This document shows positions 1-8,703 of a DNA stretch of 64,000 nucleotides, in pieces. How positions within the stretch are numbered: position 1 is the stretch's first letter; each line of letters starts with the position of its first letter. Made by a program: the position numbers and the translations under genes. The notes under the pieces are model-generated. The model ran no database searches and was not told the DNA's origin. It saw only the letters and a list, made by a program, of their open reading frames with translations. This DNA comes from SG-bin7 sp964498095 (GTDB lineage Bacteria; Bdellovibrionota; Bdellovibrionia; Bdellovibrionales; SG-bin7), in assembly GCA_964498095.1 (NCBI GenBank), contig CAZCFY010000012.1, forward strand, positions 62,001 through 126,000, written 5' to 3'.

Positions 1-688
1 TTGAGGAGTAGCGTCGGCTAAGTGCAACTCCGTTTACACAATCCGCTGTGAGTCCAGAAAAACTATTTCTCAATTGTTGTCTGTTCATGTCAGCATTTGG
101 AAATGGAGACATTGGAGCCTCAAGACCAGTACATTTTTTCTCCAAAACATCTAAGGCTGCATTGAACTCGCCATAATTTTTCATATTTCCGCCTTTGCAA
201 TTAGACAAGAACTCATTTATTGCGAGCAAAGGAGCGCTCATTCCCCAGAAACTTACAGTCTTTCTGAAAGCAAAGATGGATTCGGCAACGCCGCCATCAC
301 AGTATTCTGCTTTAAGAAAACTAAAAAATTTCCCTTGATCAACGCCAGCTTTCATCGCTGCAATGTCAGCTTCATGATTTTTTGCCGCTGATTTAGCTTT
401 CGGAATTAACTTATCTATCTCACGGTTGCGGTCAGAAAGTGCGTCGCGTTTATTAATAACAGCAACACGCTCACCATTTAAGGGCATATTGTCCGACTGT
501 TTCTGCAGCTTTTCAATCTCCGCGTTATTTTTAACAACTTCAGCTTTCATAGCTTCAATTGAGCGGTTCAAATCATTAACGGCTTTTTGATGGTCGGCAA
601 CTGTAGAGGCAAAGATAATTGGTTCGACTTGTGCTTGAGCAAAATTAGAAGCTAATAAAAGGCATGAAAATACAAATCTATTCAACAT
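1..688 (-). CDS. Secreted coiled-coil protein (3' end outside window)
   Basis: The reading frame stays open from an ATG at 688 to the window edge, giving about 229 residues with no stop. The start has a GGAGG ribosome site a few bases upstream. Residues 1-20 form a signal peptide ending AQA, so the product is probably periplasmic or secreted. Residues about 25-95 are rich in Lys, Glu, Gln and Asn in a heptad-like pattern that suggests a coiled coil. Several later cysteines could pair. I do not recognise the family. It lies at the left edge of the accessory region. Confidence 0.75.
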   Translation of the reverse strand, partial: MLNRFVFSCLLLASNFAQAQVEPIIFASTVADHQKAVNDLNRSIEAMKAEVVKNNAEIEKLQKQSDNMPLNGERVAVINKRDALSDRNREIDKLIPKAKSAAKNHEADIAAMKAGVDQGKFFSFLKAEYCDGGVAESIFAFRKTVSFWGMSAPLLAINEFLSNCKGGNMKNYGEFNAALDVLEKKCTGLEAPMSPFPNADMNRQQLRNSFSGLTADCVNGVALSRRYSS

Positions 689-824
689 ATACGTTCCTCC
701 ATTAGAGTAGTCCGTAGCACATTAACAAAAAAAATTGAGAAATTTTTCTATATTTTGGCACACGTCGGTGACAATACTCGGCACTTTCAAAAATGCGTGA
801 CTCGCTTATTCTAATTAATACTGA

Positions 825-1160
825 TTACTGATATTGAAACAAGCGCTCACACTGCATGCGGTGCCGCCCCGAGAACCTCTCACGCCAATTATCCACGTAC
901 TCAGCCGCCTTTACGGGGCCAGCCAGGACCGCATACTTCACAGAACCGAGCATTAAGCTCTTAACTGCGCTCAGGATCATAAGTTTAACGAGCCTCTTTT
1001 CATCAATTTTCTTTCCAGTTCCGATTTTTTTTCCGAGTATGTATAATGAACCCCCGACGGGTAAAACTGACCGTAAAATTTGAATGTATCTTGAAGAAGC
1101 GCGAAAGCCCAATGCCGTATAAGCACCCTTAATGATTTCACCAAGTGCTTCGCCGCCCAC
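825..1160 (-). CDS. Doubtful small hypothetical protein (111 aa)
   Basis: A 111-residue frame with a GTG start and no clear ribosome site, just downstream of the IS21 remnant. The middle contains a hydrophobic, glycine-containing stretch that could span the membrane, followed by a basic end. I recognise no family. A shorter frame overlaps it on the other strand, so it may be only an open frame in decayed island DNA or the end of a broken gene. Confidence 0.25.
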   Translation of the reverse strand: MGGEALGEIIKGAYTALGFRASSRYIQILRSVLPVGGSLYILGKKIGTGKKIDEKRLVKLMILSAVKSLMLGSVKYAVLAGPVKAAEYVDNWRERFSGRHRMQCERLFQYQ

Positions 1161-1193
1161 TTCGATTTCGCGTGGCTGTCACCGACCCTTAAG

Positions 1194-2093
1194 TGGAGGC
1201 GCCGATTTCCAAAGGGGCCATTTCCCCCGGTTTGCCGAGCCCAGTGGGGCCGCTATCGCCGAAAACACCTGGGCCACTTTATGATTTAAACGCGAGACAT
1301 CCTCGGAAATTAACTTATCATAGTTAATCCGATTACGTCTCGCGGTTTTTGTCCGGAGCGCAGTTTAAGCGTTTTGTTTTTTTTCGCTTTAGTTTTTGTT
1401 CACGTTCACGTGGTCGAAATGAATCCCAATCCATGTAAAAGACCTCAGCCTCATTGACAAGTCGGTCGACGATGGCGTGGGCAATAGCATCGTTAGCAAA
1501 AATCTGGTTAAACTCGCCGAATGGCATATTGGTCGTAGCTATCATACCAAGTTCCGCATCATGTCGGCTTGAAATAACCTGAAAAAATAAATTGCTAGCT
1601 TGAGTGTCCAATGCCACGTAGTCCAACTCATTAATGAATAAGACCTGAGGTCTTCGATATTTATTTAATTCTGTTTCTAAACTATAAGTTTGTTGCGCAG
1701 TAAATCGTCGACCTACTTTTGTAAAGCGCTCAGTCGCGATATTTTTGCCTAAGACGCCACGCTTTTTGACGAGCACGTTGTTTTTCTCGTGCCGTTTCAG
1801 ATCGACTGTAAGTTTTTTGATTAACTCGTTGTCTTGCAAGATGAGCTTCGCGGGCGCAATCGCTTGAACAGTAACTTTGATTTCGCCAACATGAGCGGCA
1901 AATTGATATAACTTTTAAACAACGCTCACACTTTAATTCGACAGCCGTTCATGAATCTATTGTCTGCTCAGGCGGGGTATCCATTATTAAATATTAATTC
2001 TAATTCTGGTTTCATTGAACTTCGGCGTGTAGGCACTGGACCATGGGACTGGCACATCGGCCAAATAGGTCCCTTTAAATTTCGGCCCCTCCA
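1194..2093 (-). mobile_element. Decayed IS21-family element
   Basis: A roughly 900-bp remnant bounded by imperfect inverted repeats of about 32 bp (1194-1224 and 2063-2093), about three-quarters identical, beginning TGGAGG and ending CCTCCA. This fits the TG...CA termini of IS21-type elements. Inside is the second half of an IstB-like helper ATPase. No istA transposase is present, so the element cannot move by itself. A complete IS21 element is about 2 kb or more, so most of it has been lost. Confidence 0.6.
1333..1839 (-). pseudogene. istB: Truncated IstB-like transposition helper ATPase
   Basis: The 168-residue product matches the C-terminal half of IstB, the AAA+ partner of the IS21 transposase. 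It has a Walker-B-like INELDY (usually IDELGY), an S-R-H/Y sensor region, ATTNMPF and a closing DRLVNEAEV-type segment. The N-terminal half with the Walker A P-loop is missing; intact IstB is about 250 residues. The start is a TTG without a convincing ribosome site, and the upstream in-frame sequence does not look like IstB. It is probably inactive. Confidence 0.65.
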
Positions 2094-2293
2094 GACAAGC
2101 GTAACAAATTGATCCAGGCCGATGATTTAAAGGTCGTGTGCCAGGCTTTACCTACGAAGCACGAATTTTATAAATGTCCCATTTCGTGCTTTTTGGTCGT
2201 TTTTTTTGCGGGTTCTAACGTATTAAACTGTCGGTTCTCGTTATTGAATCGAGCTAAGCCTTCTAAAACCAATAAAATCGATCTTATATGAGG

Positions 2294-2310
2294 ATAACTT
2301 CTAGTAAATT
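2294..2310 (+). repeat. Outlying copy of the fic upstream box
   Basis: The sequence ATAACTTCTAGTAAATT matches the boxes just before the fic gene and lies about 193 bp upstream of the first of them. A diverged relative begins near 2403. Copies this far apart suggest DNA looping or a recombination scar. Confidence 0.7.
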
Positions 2311-2486
2311 TCCATTTCTGAATAAGTCTTAAGGGCCGTAATATTGACAAGTTACCTAAATATGTAATTTGCCTATACTTTTGGTACCCAGAGAAATAAC
2401 GGTTAACTTCTACTTAGAATTTTTCATATTGGAACGGTGCCTAGGGTTTAATTTGTAATACGCAATTAAATTCGCTTTTATCACGA

Positions 2487-2549
2487 ATAACTTCTAGTAG
2501 ATTTTTCGCCTAACTTCTAGTAAATTTAAAGAATAACTTCTAGTAAATT
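2487..2549 (+). promoter_or_regulatory. Three tandem operator-like boxes in front of fic
   Basis: ATAACTTCTAGTAAATT (17 bp) occurs at 2487-2503 (one change), 2510-2526 (first base changed) and 2533-2549, an exact 23-bp period. The last copy ends 22 bp before the fic start codon. The regular spacing and position suggest binding sites for a regulator acting on fic, plausibly the winged-helix-like N-terminus of the Fic protein itself. That assignment is inference; the repeats themselves are seen directly. Confidence 0.75.
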
Positions 2550-2571
2550 CCTAGAGGTTGAGAGTGGAAAA

Positions 2572-4137
2572 GTGATTCGACCAAATAAGAATCTAGCAGA
2601 TGCTTTAACGGCCGCCAAGAAAGTCGCACAAGAAGGGGTGATAAAGCATACCGAACTGGATTCAAAACAAATTGAGATTTTAAAAAGAGCGGGTTGTCTT
2701 ACTTCTGTGATTCGGGGCTGGTACCTTTTAACAAAACCCGAAGCTTCAGGAACCACTACCGTTTGGTACGTAGGTTTTTGGCCGTTTATCAGAAACTATT
2801 TGTTAGATCGTTTCGATAAACAAGGTTATTGTTTAAATGCGGATGCCTCCCTTGACCTACATACGGGTGAAGGCCACATTGCTCGACAAATTACCGTAAT
2901 TACCAAAAAGGCATCTAACCAAGTAATAGATTTACCTCAGGACACATCGATCGCCTTATACAGCGATCCAAAAAAATTCCCAGAAACCATTACCAAAGTG
3001 AATGGGATCTATGTGATGCCGCTTCCAATAGCTTTGTGTAGACTTTCTCCTTCCTATTTTAAAAACAAACCGCTGAACGTAGAAATTGCGTTGAAACTTC
3101 TTCAATCAGTTTCTGAAGTTTCAAGATTTTTGCTCGAACAAGAGCTGGTAACGGATGCCGGTCGAATCGCCGGAGCATTTCGTGCGATCGGTGAACCAGA
3201 TAAGGCGGACCAAATTATCAAGGATATGCAGGCCGCAGGTCACGCAGTTGTGGAAACCAACCCGTTCGAAGGGCACGTTCCAGTATTGGGTCAAGCTAAA
3301 CTCGTTTCACCGTACGCAGGCCGCATAGAAGCAATGTGGAAAAAAATGCGGAGTATTGTGATAGAGACTTTTCCGGCACCCAAAAGAATAAAATCATCCG
3401 AAGAAAAAAAAGTTGTTCGAGTTCTCAAAGAACTTTATACCCAGGACGCGTACCATTCACTGTCTATCGAAGGATATGAAGTTACCGAAGAATTAATTCA
3501 TAAAATTGCAGACGGTAATTGGAATCCTGATGGTGATCCGAAGGACCAAGAAGAACTCAACGCAATGGCCGTCAAAGGATATCATGATGCCTTTCAAATT
3601 GTATTGCGCTCGGTTTCTAAAGTAATACTCGGGAAAGACCCTGGAAGTGTTTTCGAAAGTGATTTACAGAATTGGTATCGAGCTTTATTCTCCCCCCTCG
3701 TACAAATAAATATGCTTAAGGCTTCTGATTTGGCAGGATATCGTAACGGGCCCGTTTACATTAAAGGTGCCCGACATGTACCTCCGAACAAAGATGCGGT
3801 TTTAGACTCAATGGAAACTCTTTTTAAATTAATCAACGAAGAGGAACATCCTGCAGTCCGCGCTGTTCTTGGTCATTTTATTTTCGTTTACATTCACCCG
3901 TACATGGATGGCAATGGTCGAATTGCCCGTTTTTTATTAAATCTAATGCTGATTTCCGGCGGGTACGCGTGGACAGTAATCAGGGCTTCAGGAAGACCCG
4001 AATATATGCAGTCTTTGGAGCAAGCTTCGACAGAGGGAAAAATCGAAAGATTTGCGAAATTCATTCGATCTGAATTAGATTACTGGGACGCATATGCTGA
4101 TAAATTAGAATTGTCTGAGAACGGAAAAAAGAAATAG
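2572..4137 (+). CDS. Fic-domain enzyme with AbiEi-like N-terminal region
   Basis: A 521-residue cytoplasmic protein. Residues about 5-60 resemble the winged helix of AbiEi-type antitoxins (GCLTSVIRGWYLL), followed by an AbiEi-like middle to about 200. Residues about 270-500 are a Fic domain with the active-site motif HPYMDGNGRIAR at 442-453 (catalytic H442), as in enzymes that AMPylate proteins. The motif SLSIEG at 296-301 fits the inhibitory S/T-x3-E-G/N helix, so the enzyme should be self-restrained (class II). The start is a GTG with GAG-rich sequence upstream. Four repeated boxes precede it, and a tRNA-Ser scar follows 90 bp after the stop, so it sits near the edge of an island. It could act in defence or growth control, or on a target protein; the substrate is unknown. 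Confidence 0.85.
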   Translation: MIRPNKNLADALTAAKKVAQEGVIKHTELDSKQIEILKRAGCLTSVIRGWYLLTKPEASGTTTVWYVGFWPFIRNYLLDRFDKQGYCLNADASLDLHTGEGHIARQITVITKKASNQVIDLPQDTSIALYSDPKKFPETITKVNGIYVMPLPIALCRLSPSYFKNKPLNVEIALKLLQSVSEVSRFLLEQELVTDAGRIAGAFRAIGEPDKADQIIKDMQAAGHAVVETNPFEGHVPVLGQAKLVSPYAGRIEAMWKKMRSIVIETFPAPKRIKSSEEKKVVRVLKELYTQDAYHSLSIEGYEVTEELIHKIADGNWNPDGDPKDQEELNAMAVKGYHDAFQIVLRSVSKVILGKDPGSVFESDLQNWYRALFSPLVQINMLKASDLAGYRNGPVYIKGARHVPPNKDAVLDSMETLFKLINEEEHPAVRAVLGHFIFVYIHPYMDGNGRIARFLLNLMLISGGYAWTVIRASGRPEYMQSLEQASTEGKIERFAKFIRSELDYWDAYADKLELSENGKKK

Positions 4138-4227
4138 TACCGAAAAAAATTGGTTACAAACGGATTACAAATTGCATTTCCAAAAAAATTAAGTATTTAC
4201 TTTTACAGTAAATTTTCGGCGTGGATA

Positions 4228-4291
<64 letters not shown>

Positions 4292-4296
4292 TCGAA

Positions 4297-4370
4297 TTTG
4301 AATACCCTCAAAATCCTCAGACATAGCGTTTGGCACTCGTTTGCGGGGTGAGAAGAAAAAGGTTCGAACC
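4297..4370 (+). repeat. Dispersed repeat A, short copy
   Basis: Positions 4297-4341 match 8704-8748 at 44 of 45 bases, and 4350-4370 match 8809-8829 exactly. The linker is 8 nt here against 60 nt in the other copy, so this copy appears to have lost about 52 nt, including the second arm of the palindrome. It directly follows the tRNA scar. Confidence 0.8.
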
Positions 4371-4473
4371 AAGCAAGTTATCTAAGTTAAAAACTAATAT
4401 TTAGAACGATAAACCGAGAACCGATACTTGTTAGACCTCTATGAGAGCGTTCGAACTAGAGAGTGCTCTTTGC

Positions 4474-5352
4474 TCAATGGAGCGAAAAAGTACTCATAAG
4501 TTCAGACGCGATCGGGTTCTCAAGTTTTCTTTGGGCAGAGATTAGCCAAATTTCCTCATAAACGTTCTCAAGCCTGCCAAGCCTAATAAGGTTCTGCTCT
4601 TTAACGCCTTCCACTTCAGAGAAGGGAGCTAGTCCAACTCCGTGCTCGGCCAGAAGTTTCTGCAGGCTTGTGTCCTGAGTTTCCGCGACAGGCAGAGTAT
4701 GAATCCTGTGTAGCTTAAAATAGTGATTCAAGTCATGTCTGAGTTTGCTATGAGTCGTGGGAAATACAAATGGTTTTCCGTCGAGGGAATTTGGAAATGA
4801 GCGCTTGAGTCCAATGAACTTCTTCGAGCCATAGACAGACACAGGCAGCTTGGCCACCGACTTTGAAAACACCTGGGCCTCTTCAAGTGCCTGTGAAGGA
4901 TAATTTGAAAGAATCAAATCAAGTTTGTGCGCACGAAGCTCGCGAAAAAGTTCATCCCCCTTTCCTTCAAGAATGGAAACCGCGCAGGGAGAAATCTTAT
5001 AGGCTGCCATGACGATTGAAAGAATCACGTTTTTGGGAACGCTATCGAGGGCGCCAATCTGTAAATGGGGTTGATCTTCGGGCGTTCGATCCTTGAGAAC
5101 TTCCAACATCTCGTCGCCAAGTCGAAAAATTTCATTGGCATAATCAAGAGCCGCTTTTCCAGCGTCATTAAGTACGAGTTTGCGATTTCTTCTCTCAAAC
5201 AGCGGCCTTCCAACCATTTCCTCAAGCTGTTTCAATTGCGCGCTCAGAGTTGGTTGCCCGATGTGCAGCTTCTCTGCTGCCCGAGCAATTCCACCCTCTT
5301 TTGCAATTGCGCGGAAATAGAATAAGTGATGGTAGTTCAGCCATTGCGTCAT
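4474..5352 (-). CDS. LysR-family regulator, NhaR-like
   Basis: A 292-residue DNA-binding regulator. Residues 1-62 form the LysR winged helix (LNYHHLFYF, then ARAAEKLHIGQPTLSAQLKQLE), and the rest is a periplasmic-binding-protein-like sensor domain. The opening NYHHLFYFRAIAKEGGIARAAEKL is typical of NhaR, which activates genes for sodium and pH stress. It is divergent from htpX across a 108-bp gap that probably holds both promoters. No nhaA antiporter is present; the neighbours are membrane-stress genes, so it may control those. Family assignment is firm, target is inference. Confidence 0.85.
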   Translation of the reverse strand: MTQWLNYHHLFYFRAIAKEGGIARAAEKLHIGQPTLSAQLKQLEEMVGRPLFERRNRKLVLNDAGKAALDYANEIFRLGDEMLEVLKDRTPEDQPHLQIGALDSVPKNVILSIVMAAYKISPCAVSILEGKGDELFRELRAHKLDLILSNYPSQALEEAQVFSKSVAKLPVSVYGSKKFIGLKRSFPNSLDGKPFVFPTTHSKLRHDLNHYFKLHRIHTLPVAETQDTSLQKLLAEHGVGLAPFSEVEGVKEQNLIRLGRLENVYEEIWLISAQRKLENPIASELMSTFSLH

Positions 5353-5460
5353 CCGGGGACTCCATTTTTATAATTCGTTTAAAACACACTATTCGATATT
5401 ATTTATCGTCTTTTCAAAAGTATCTGTCAAAGCTACAATATACAGTTGTTGGAGGTACTT

Positions 5461-6393
5461 ATGGCTTGGTTTAAGCGAATCGGGCTCTTTCTCGCGGTGA
5501 ACGCCCTAGTGATGGTCACCATTTCAATTATTTTAAATGTTCTCGGAGTGAAGCCGTACATCACCGCCTACGGCTTGGACTACGAGTCGCTCATGATCTT
5601 CTGTTTGATCTGGGGCATGGGCGGCGCATTCATTTCTCTAGCACTTTCGAGGGTGATGGCTAAATGGATGATGGGAGTTCAAATCGTGCCAGCAGATACG
5701 CGCGATCCTGAACTTCGAGATCTTTTACAAATGGTTCATGAGCTTTCAAGAGCGGCACATTTGTCAGTCATGCCTGAAGTCGGTGTGTATGAATCTCAAG
5801 AAGTAAATGCTTTTGCTACAGGACCCACGAAATCAAGATCACTAGTTGCTGTTTCTACCGGGCTACTTCATCGCATGAAGCGAGAGGAGGTAAAGGGAGT
5901 TATCGGCCATGAGGTAGCCCATATTGCTAACGGCGATATGGTAACCATGACCTTGATTCAAGGTGTGGTGAACGCATTCGTCATGTTCATGGCTCGTGCA
6001 ATTGCCTACGCATTGACGATGGCCAAGGGACAAGACGGCGAAGAGCGACAAGGAACACCGATATCCTACTACGTTGTCCAGTTTGCACTTGAAATCGCGT
6101 TCATGATTCTCGGTTCAATGGTCGTTGCCTGGTTCTCTCGATACCGAGAATACCGAGCTGACTCCGGCGGAGCTCGTCTCGCCGGCCGCAACAACATGAT
6201 TCAGGCACTTGAAGGATTAAAGCGTAACTTTGACGATGTTGATCCGTCGGCACAACCCGCTGTTCAAGCTTTAAAAATCTCAAGTCGCCCCGGCGGAATC
6301 ATGAAACTGTTCTCAACCCATCCTCCGCTTGAAGAAAGAATCGAGCGATTAAAGCGAGCGACTGCGTACCTAGCTGGTAGTAAGCCACTTTAG
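5461..6393 (+). CDS. htpX: HtpX-like membrane zinc metalloprotease
   Basis: A 310-residue inner-membrane M48B protease that degrades misfolded membrane proteins. It has two N-terminal membrane helices (about 5-25 and 37-60), the zinc motif HEVAH at 150-154 (GHEVAHIANGDM), two further membrane segments, and the third zinc ligand E230 in REYRADSGGARLAG. The C-terminus has STHPPLEERI as in HtpX. I chose the ATG at 5461 because GGAGG lies 5 bases upstream; a longer in-frame start at 5446 would overlap that site. It leads a likely three-gene run with the UPF0114 and TerC genes, divergent from the LysR gene. Confidence 0.95.
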   Translation: MAWFKRIGLFLAVNALVMVTISIILNVLGVKPYITAYGLDYESLMIFCLIWGMGGAFISLALSRVMAKWMMGVQIVPADTRDPELRDLLQMVHELSRAAHLSVMPEVGVYESQEVNAFATGPTKSRSLVAVSTGLLHRMKREEVKGVIGHEVAHIANGDMVTMTLIQGVVNAFVMFMARAIAYALTMAKGQDGEERQGTPISYYVVQFALEIAFMILGSMVVAWFSRYREYRADSGGARLAGRNNMIQALEGLKRNFDDVDPSAQPAVQALKISSRPGGIMKLFSTHPPLEERIERLKRATAYLAGSKPL

Positions 6394-6408
6394 CAGCGTG
6401 GATGTAAC

Positions 6409-6948
6409 ATGAAAAAGTTAGAAAACATTTTTGAGGAAATTATTTTTTCAAGCCGTTGGATTCAAGCTCCAATCTATGGCGGCCTAATCATAGGCGCCGT
6501 CCTCTACGCCTATAAGTTTTTAGTTGAGCTTATTCATCTCTGCATGACTGTCGGCGCAATCAAAGAAGAAGTGTTGATGCTCGGGATACTAACTCTGGTC
6601 GATATTTCGATGGTCTTAAATCTATTGGTGATGGTGATTATCGGTGGCTACGCGACATTCGTGAGTCGAATTCATCTTGATGCACACGAAGATCGGCCTG
6701 ATTGGCTGGAGAAAATCGATGCCGGAACTTTGAAAGTAAAATTGGCAGGAGCCCTAGTTGGGATTTCTGGAATTCATTTGCTCAAATCATTTATCGATAT
6801 CAGCAAAAAAGACTTTGAGCAGGTAAAGTGGCAAATCGTCATTCATGTCGTGTTTTTATTTTCGACACTGATACTCGCTTATACGGAAAAAGTCCTTCAC
6901 GCATCTCACCATAAAACTGAGGACAAGCCCTCCAAGTCAAAGGGCTGA
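6409..6948 (+). CDS. UPF0114 (YqhA-like) membrane protein
   Basis: A 179-residue integral membrane protein of the UPF0114/YqhA family, whose function is not established. Membrane segments lie around 20-40, 58-82, 108-128 and 140-160. The family core SRIHLDAHEDRPDWLEKIDAGTLKVKLAGALVGISGIHLL-like region is clear at about 85-125. The tail after 160 is hydrophilic and Lys/His-rich. It begins 15 bp after htpX, so the two are probably cotranscribed. Confidence 0.88.
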   Translation: MKKLENIFEEIIFSSRWIQAPIYGGLIIGAVLYAYKFLVELIHLCMTVGAIKEEVLMLGILTLVDISMVLNLLVMVIIGGYATFVSRIHLDAHEDRPDWLEKIDAGTLKVKLAGALVGISGIHLLKSFIDISKKDFEQVKWQIVIHVVFLFSTLILAYTEKVLHASHHKTEDKPSKSKG

Positions 6949-6971
6949 AAGTTGAAAGAGGACTTTAGACA

Positions 6972-7925
6972 ATGACGAATTTTATCTCAGACGTTTCAGT
7001 TGCGCCAACTTGGTTATGGATCGCGTTTTGCGTCGGCATATTTATTTTACTTTTAGTCGACTTAAGTCTTTTTGGAAAAGATGGTCACAAAGTTTCCCGT
7101 AAAGTCGCCCTGATAGAAAGTGGAATTTGGGTCAGCATCGCCCTAGCCTTCAATCTTTGGTTCGGATTTACCTTCGGCAAAGAACTCGGGCTGGAGTTTC
7201 TGACAGGATACTTGGTCGAGAAGAGTTTGAGTGTAGACAACCTGTTTGTCATCTTGCTGGTTTTCAGTTCATTTCGGATTCCCGACAAGTATCAGCACAG
7301 AGTTCTCTTCTATGGAGTGTTGGGTGCCATTATATTGAGAGCCTTTTTTATCATCGTTGGGGCACAACTTCTCCATCTGTTCCATTGGATACTCTATGTA
7401 TTTGGCGCGATATTAGTTATAACGGCTATCAAGTTTCTGCGTGAGACGGATGAGAAAATCGACGTGCAAGAAAACTGGTCGATTCGTTTCATCAGGCGGT
7501 TAATGCCGACGACAACTTCATTCAATGGAAATCATTTCTTTCTCGTAGAAAATGGAGTTCGCAAAGCAACTCCATTGTTTCTTGCATTGATTGTTATCGA
7601 AGTTACCGATCTTATCTTTGCAGTTGATTCAATTCCCGCGGTGTTTGCTGTGACGCAGGATGCATTCGTCGCATTTGCGTCAAATATCCTGGCAATTTTG
7701 GGACTACGAGCACTTTACTTCGTGCTCGCTGACTGGGTGGGGAAACTCAGATATCTTAAGCCAGGGTTAGCTGCTGTTCTGGGATTTATCGGAATTAAAA
7801 TGCTTTTTATAGAAGTGTTTAAGATTCCAAGCTGGATATCACTGCTCGTCATTTTCTCAATCCTCATTACAGCCGCATTGAGCTCGTGGTATGTCGCAAG
7901 ACTTGAGGAAAAGAATTTGAAGTGA
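6972..7925 (+). CDS. TerC/Alx-family membrane protein
   Basis: A 317-residue protein with about nine membrane helices. The TerC signatures are visible: EKSLSVDNLFV at about 80-90 and EVTDLIFAVDSIPAVFAVT at about 210-230, with their acidic membrane residues. Relatives include Alx, linked to manganese export and alkaline response, and TerC of tellurite-resistance loci. No ter genes lie nearby, so an Alx-like metal or pH role is more likely. It follows the UPF0114 gene by 23 bp and ends the likely operon. I see no alx-type riboswitch in front of it. Confidence 0.9.
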   Translation: MTNFISDVSVAPTWLWIAFCVGIFILLLVDLSLFGKDGHKVSRKVALIESGIWVSIALAFNLWFGFTFGKELGLEFLTGYLVEKSLSVDNLFVILLVFSSFRIPDKYQHRVLFYGVLGAIILRAFFIIVGAQLLHLFHWILYVFGAILVITAIKFLRETDEKIDVQENWSIRFIRRLMPTTTSFNGNHFFLVENGVRKATPLFLALIVIEVTDLIFAVDSIPAVFAVTQDAFVAFASNILAILGLRALYFVLADWVGKLRYLKPGLAAVLGFIGIKMLFIEVFKIPSWISLLVIFSILITAALSSWYVARLEEKNLK

Positions 7926-8213
7926 GATCGGAAGGGTTTTAGTTCTTTATGTAGGAGCCAGCCGTGATTCTCGCCAGTCTTGCGAATACTCCACTCATGG
8001 CATACCTTGGATCACATGCGCCCCGTATATTAAGTAAAATGTGGGGCCTTAAAAGTGATAATCGAGATCGACTCGCAATCTTAGTGCTTGTTCTTAGAAA
8101 GCAATTTTTCTGTGGCCTAAATTTGTCACCCTGTTAGAAAAATAACATCTATTTTTTCATAAAGGAATCCATTATAATCCTAACTTTTAAACGGTATAAA
8201 CTGGGAGTGATTT

Positions 8214-8570
8214 ATGAAAACCTTTGGCCTGTTTTTAGTGTTTATGACACAACTTGGATTTTCTCCAGTAAGCTTAGCCAGTAATTTTTATCCGAATGTA
8301 GTAACCTGCTATGCACTATATGATGTACCGGCTTTTTGGATGCAGGGATACCCCGAGGCTAATCCAATGGTTATTGAAAACGATCGAATAAAGATTGAGT
8401 CCATTTCAGAACAGGATACTGCGCACACGACCTTCCTAATTTCCTTTACAGGAATTGGAGCAGACAAGGTGAAGGAAGCTCTTGAAAAACCAAAATCGTT
8501 CTCAAAAAACCCAGATCGTTTCGAAAATTTAAAAATTAGCATAATTGGATGCAAGTCGATTTTAAATTAA
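8214..8570 (+). CDS. Small secreted protein of unknown function
   Basis: A 118-residue product with a signal peptide of about 22 residues (ending SLAS). The rest is a small soluble domain with two cysteines (at VTCYAL and IIGCKS) that may form a disulfide. I do not recognise the family. The ATG has GGGAG 6 bases upstream. The 288 bp before it hold no gene that I can see; a TATAAA at about 8197 could be a -10 element. Confidence 0.7.
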   Translation: MKTFGLFLVFMTQLGFSPVSLASNFYPNVVTCYALYDVPAFWMQGYPEANPMVIENDRIKIESISEQDTAHTTFLISFTGIGADKVKEALEKPKSFSKNPDRFENLKISIIGCKSILN

Positions 8571-8678
8571 ATATTTTTGAAGTGCGGGAATCAATAGAGC
8601 CTGCAATAGTAGCCACCGAGATTCTAGAAAATCGCGCTGACGAACCATTTGGACCAACTTTTTCAAATTTCTTAAAAA

Positions 8679-8703
8679 CAGCGGAAAACTAAAACTTTCA
8701 GCT
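8679..8703 (+). repeat. Short dispersed repeat C, copy 1
   Basis: These 25 bases match 10193-10217 at 24 positions. The ends AGCGGAAA and TTTCAGCT can pair with one mismatch, so it may act as a weak stem-loop at the 3' end of the preceding gene. It directly abuts repeat A. Confidence 0.65.

Larger units (their letters stand above)
2094..2571. other. AT-rich non-coding leader between the IS remnant and fic
   Basis: There is no convincing gene here. Two overlapping 60-codon frames on opposite strands lack ribosome sites and look random. The right half carries the repeated boxes described separately. The sequence is much more AT-rich than the housekeeping part of the window, which fits acquired DNA. 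A TTGACA at 2344 has no properly spaced -10 partner. Confidence 0.5.

Noticed and set aside
856..1083. Plus-strand 75-codon frame opposite the doubtful 111-aa protein
   Set aside because: No signal, no ribosome site; probably random.
2109..2350. Two overlapping 60-codon frames on opposite strands
   Set aside because: No ribosome site, no family, and AT-rich random-looking sequence.
2344..2379. Sigma-70 promoter TTGACA with TATACT
   Set aside because: The spacing is 24 bp, too long for a standard promoter.
6949..6971. Alx-type pH riboswitch before the TerC-like gene
   Set aside because: The gap is only 23 bp, too short for the known structure.
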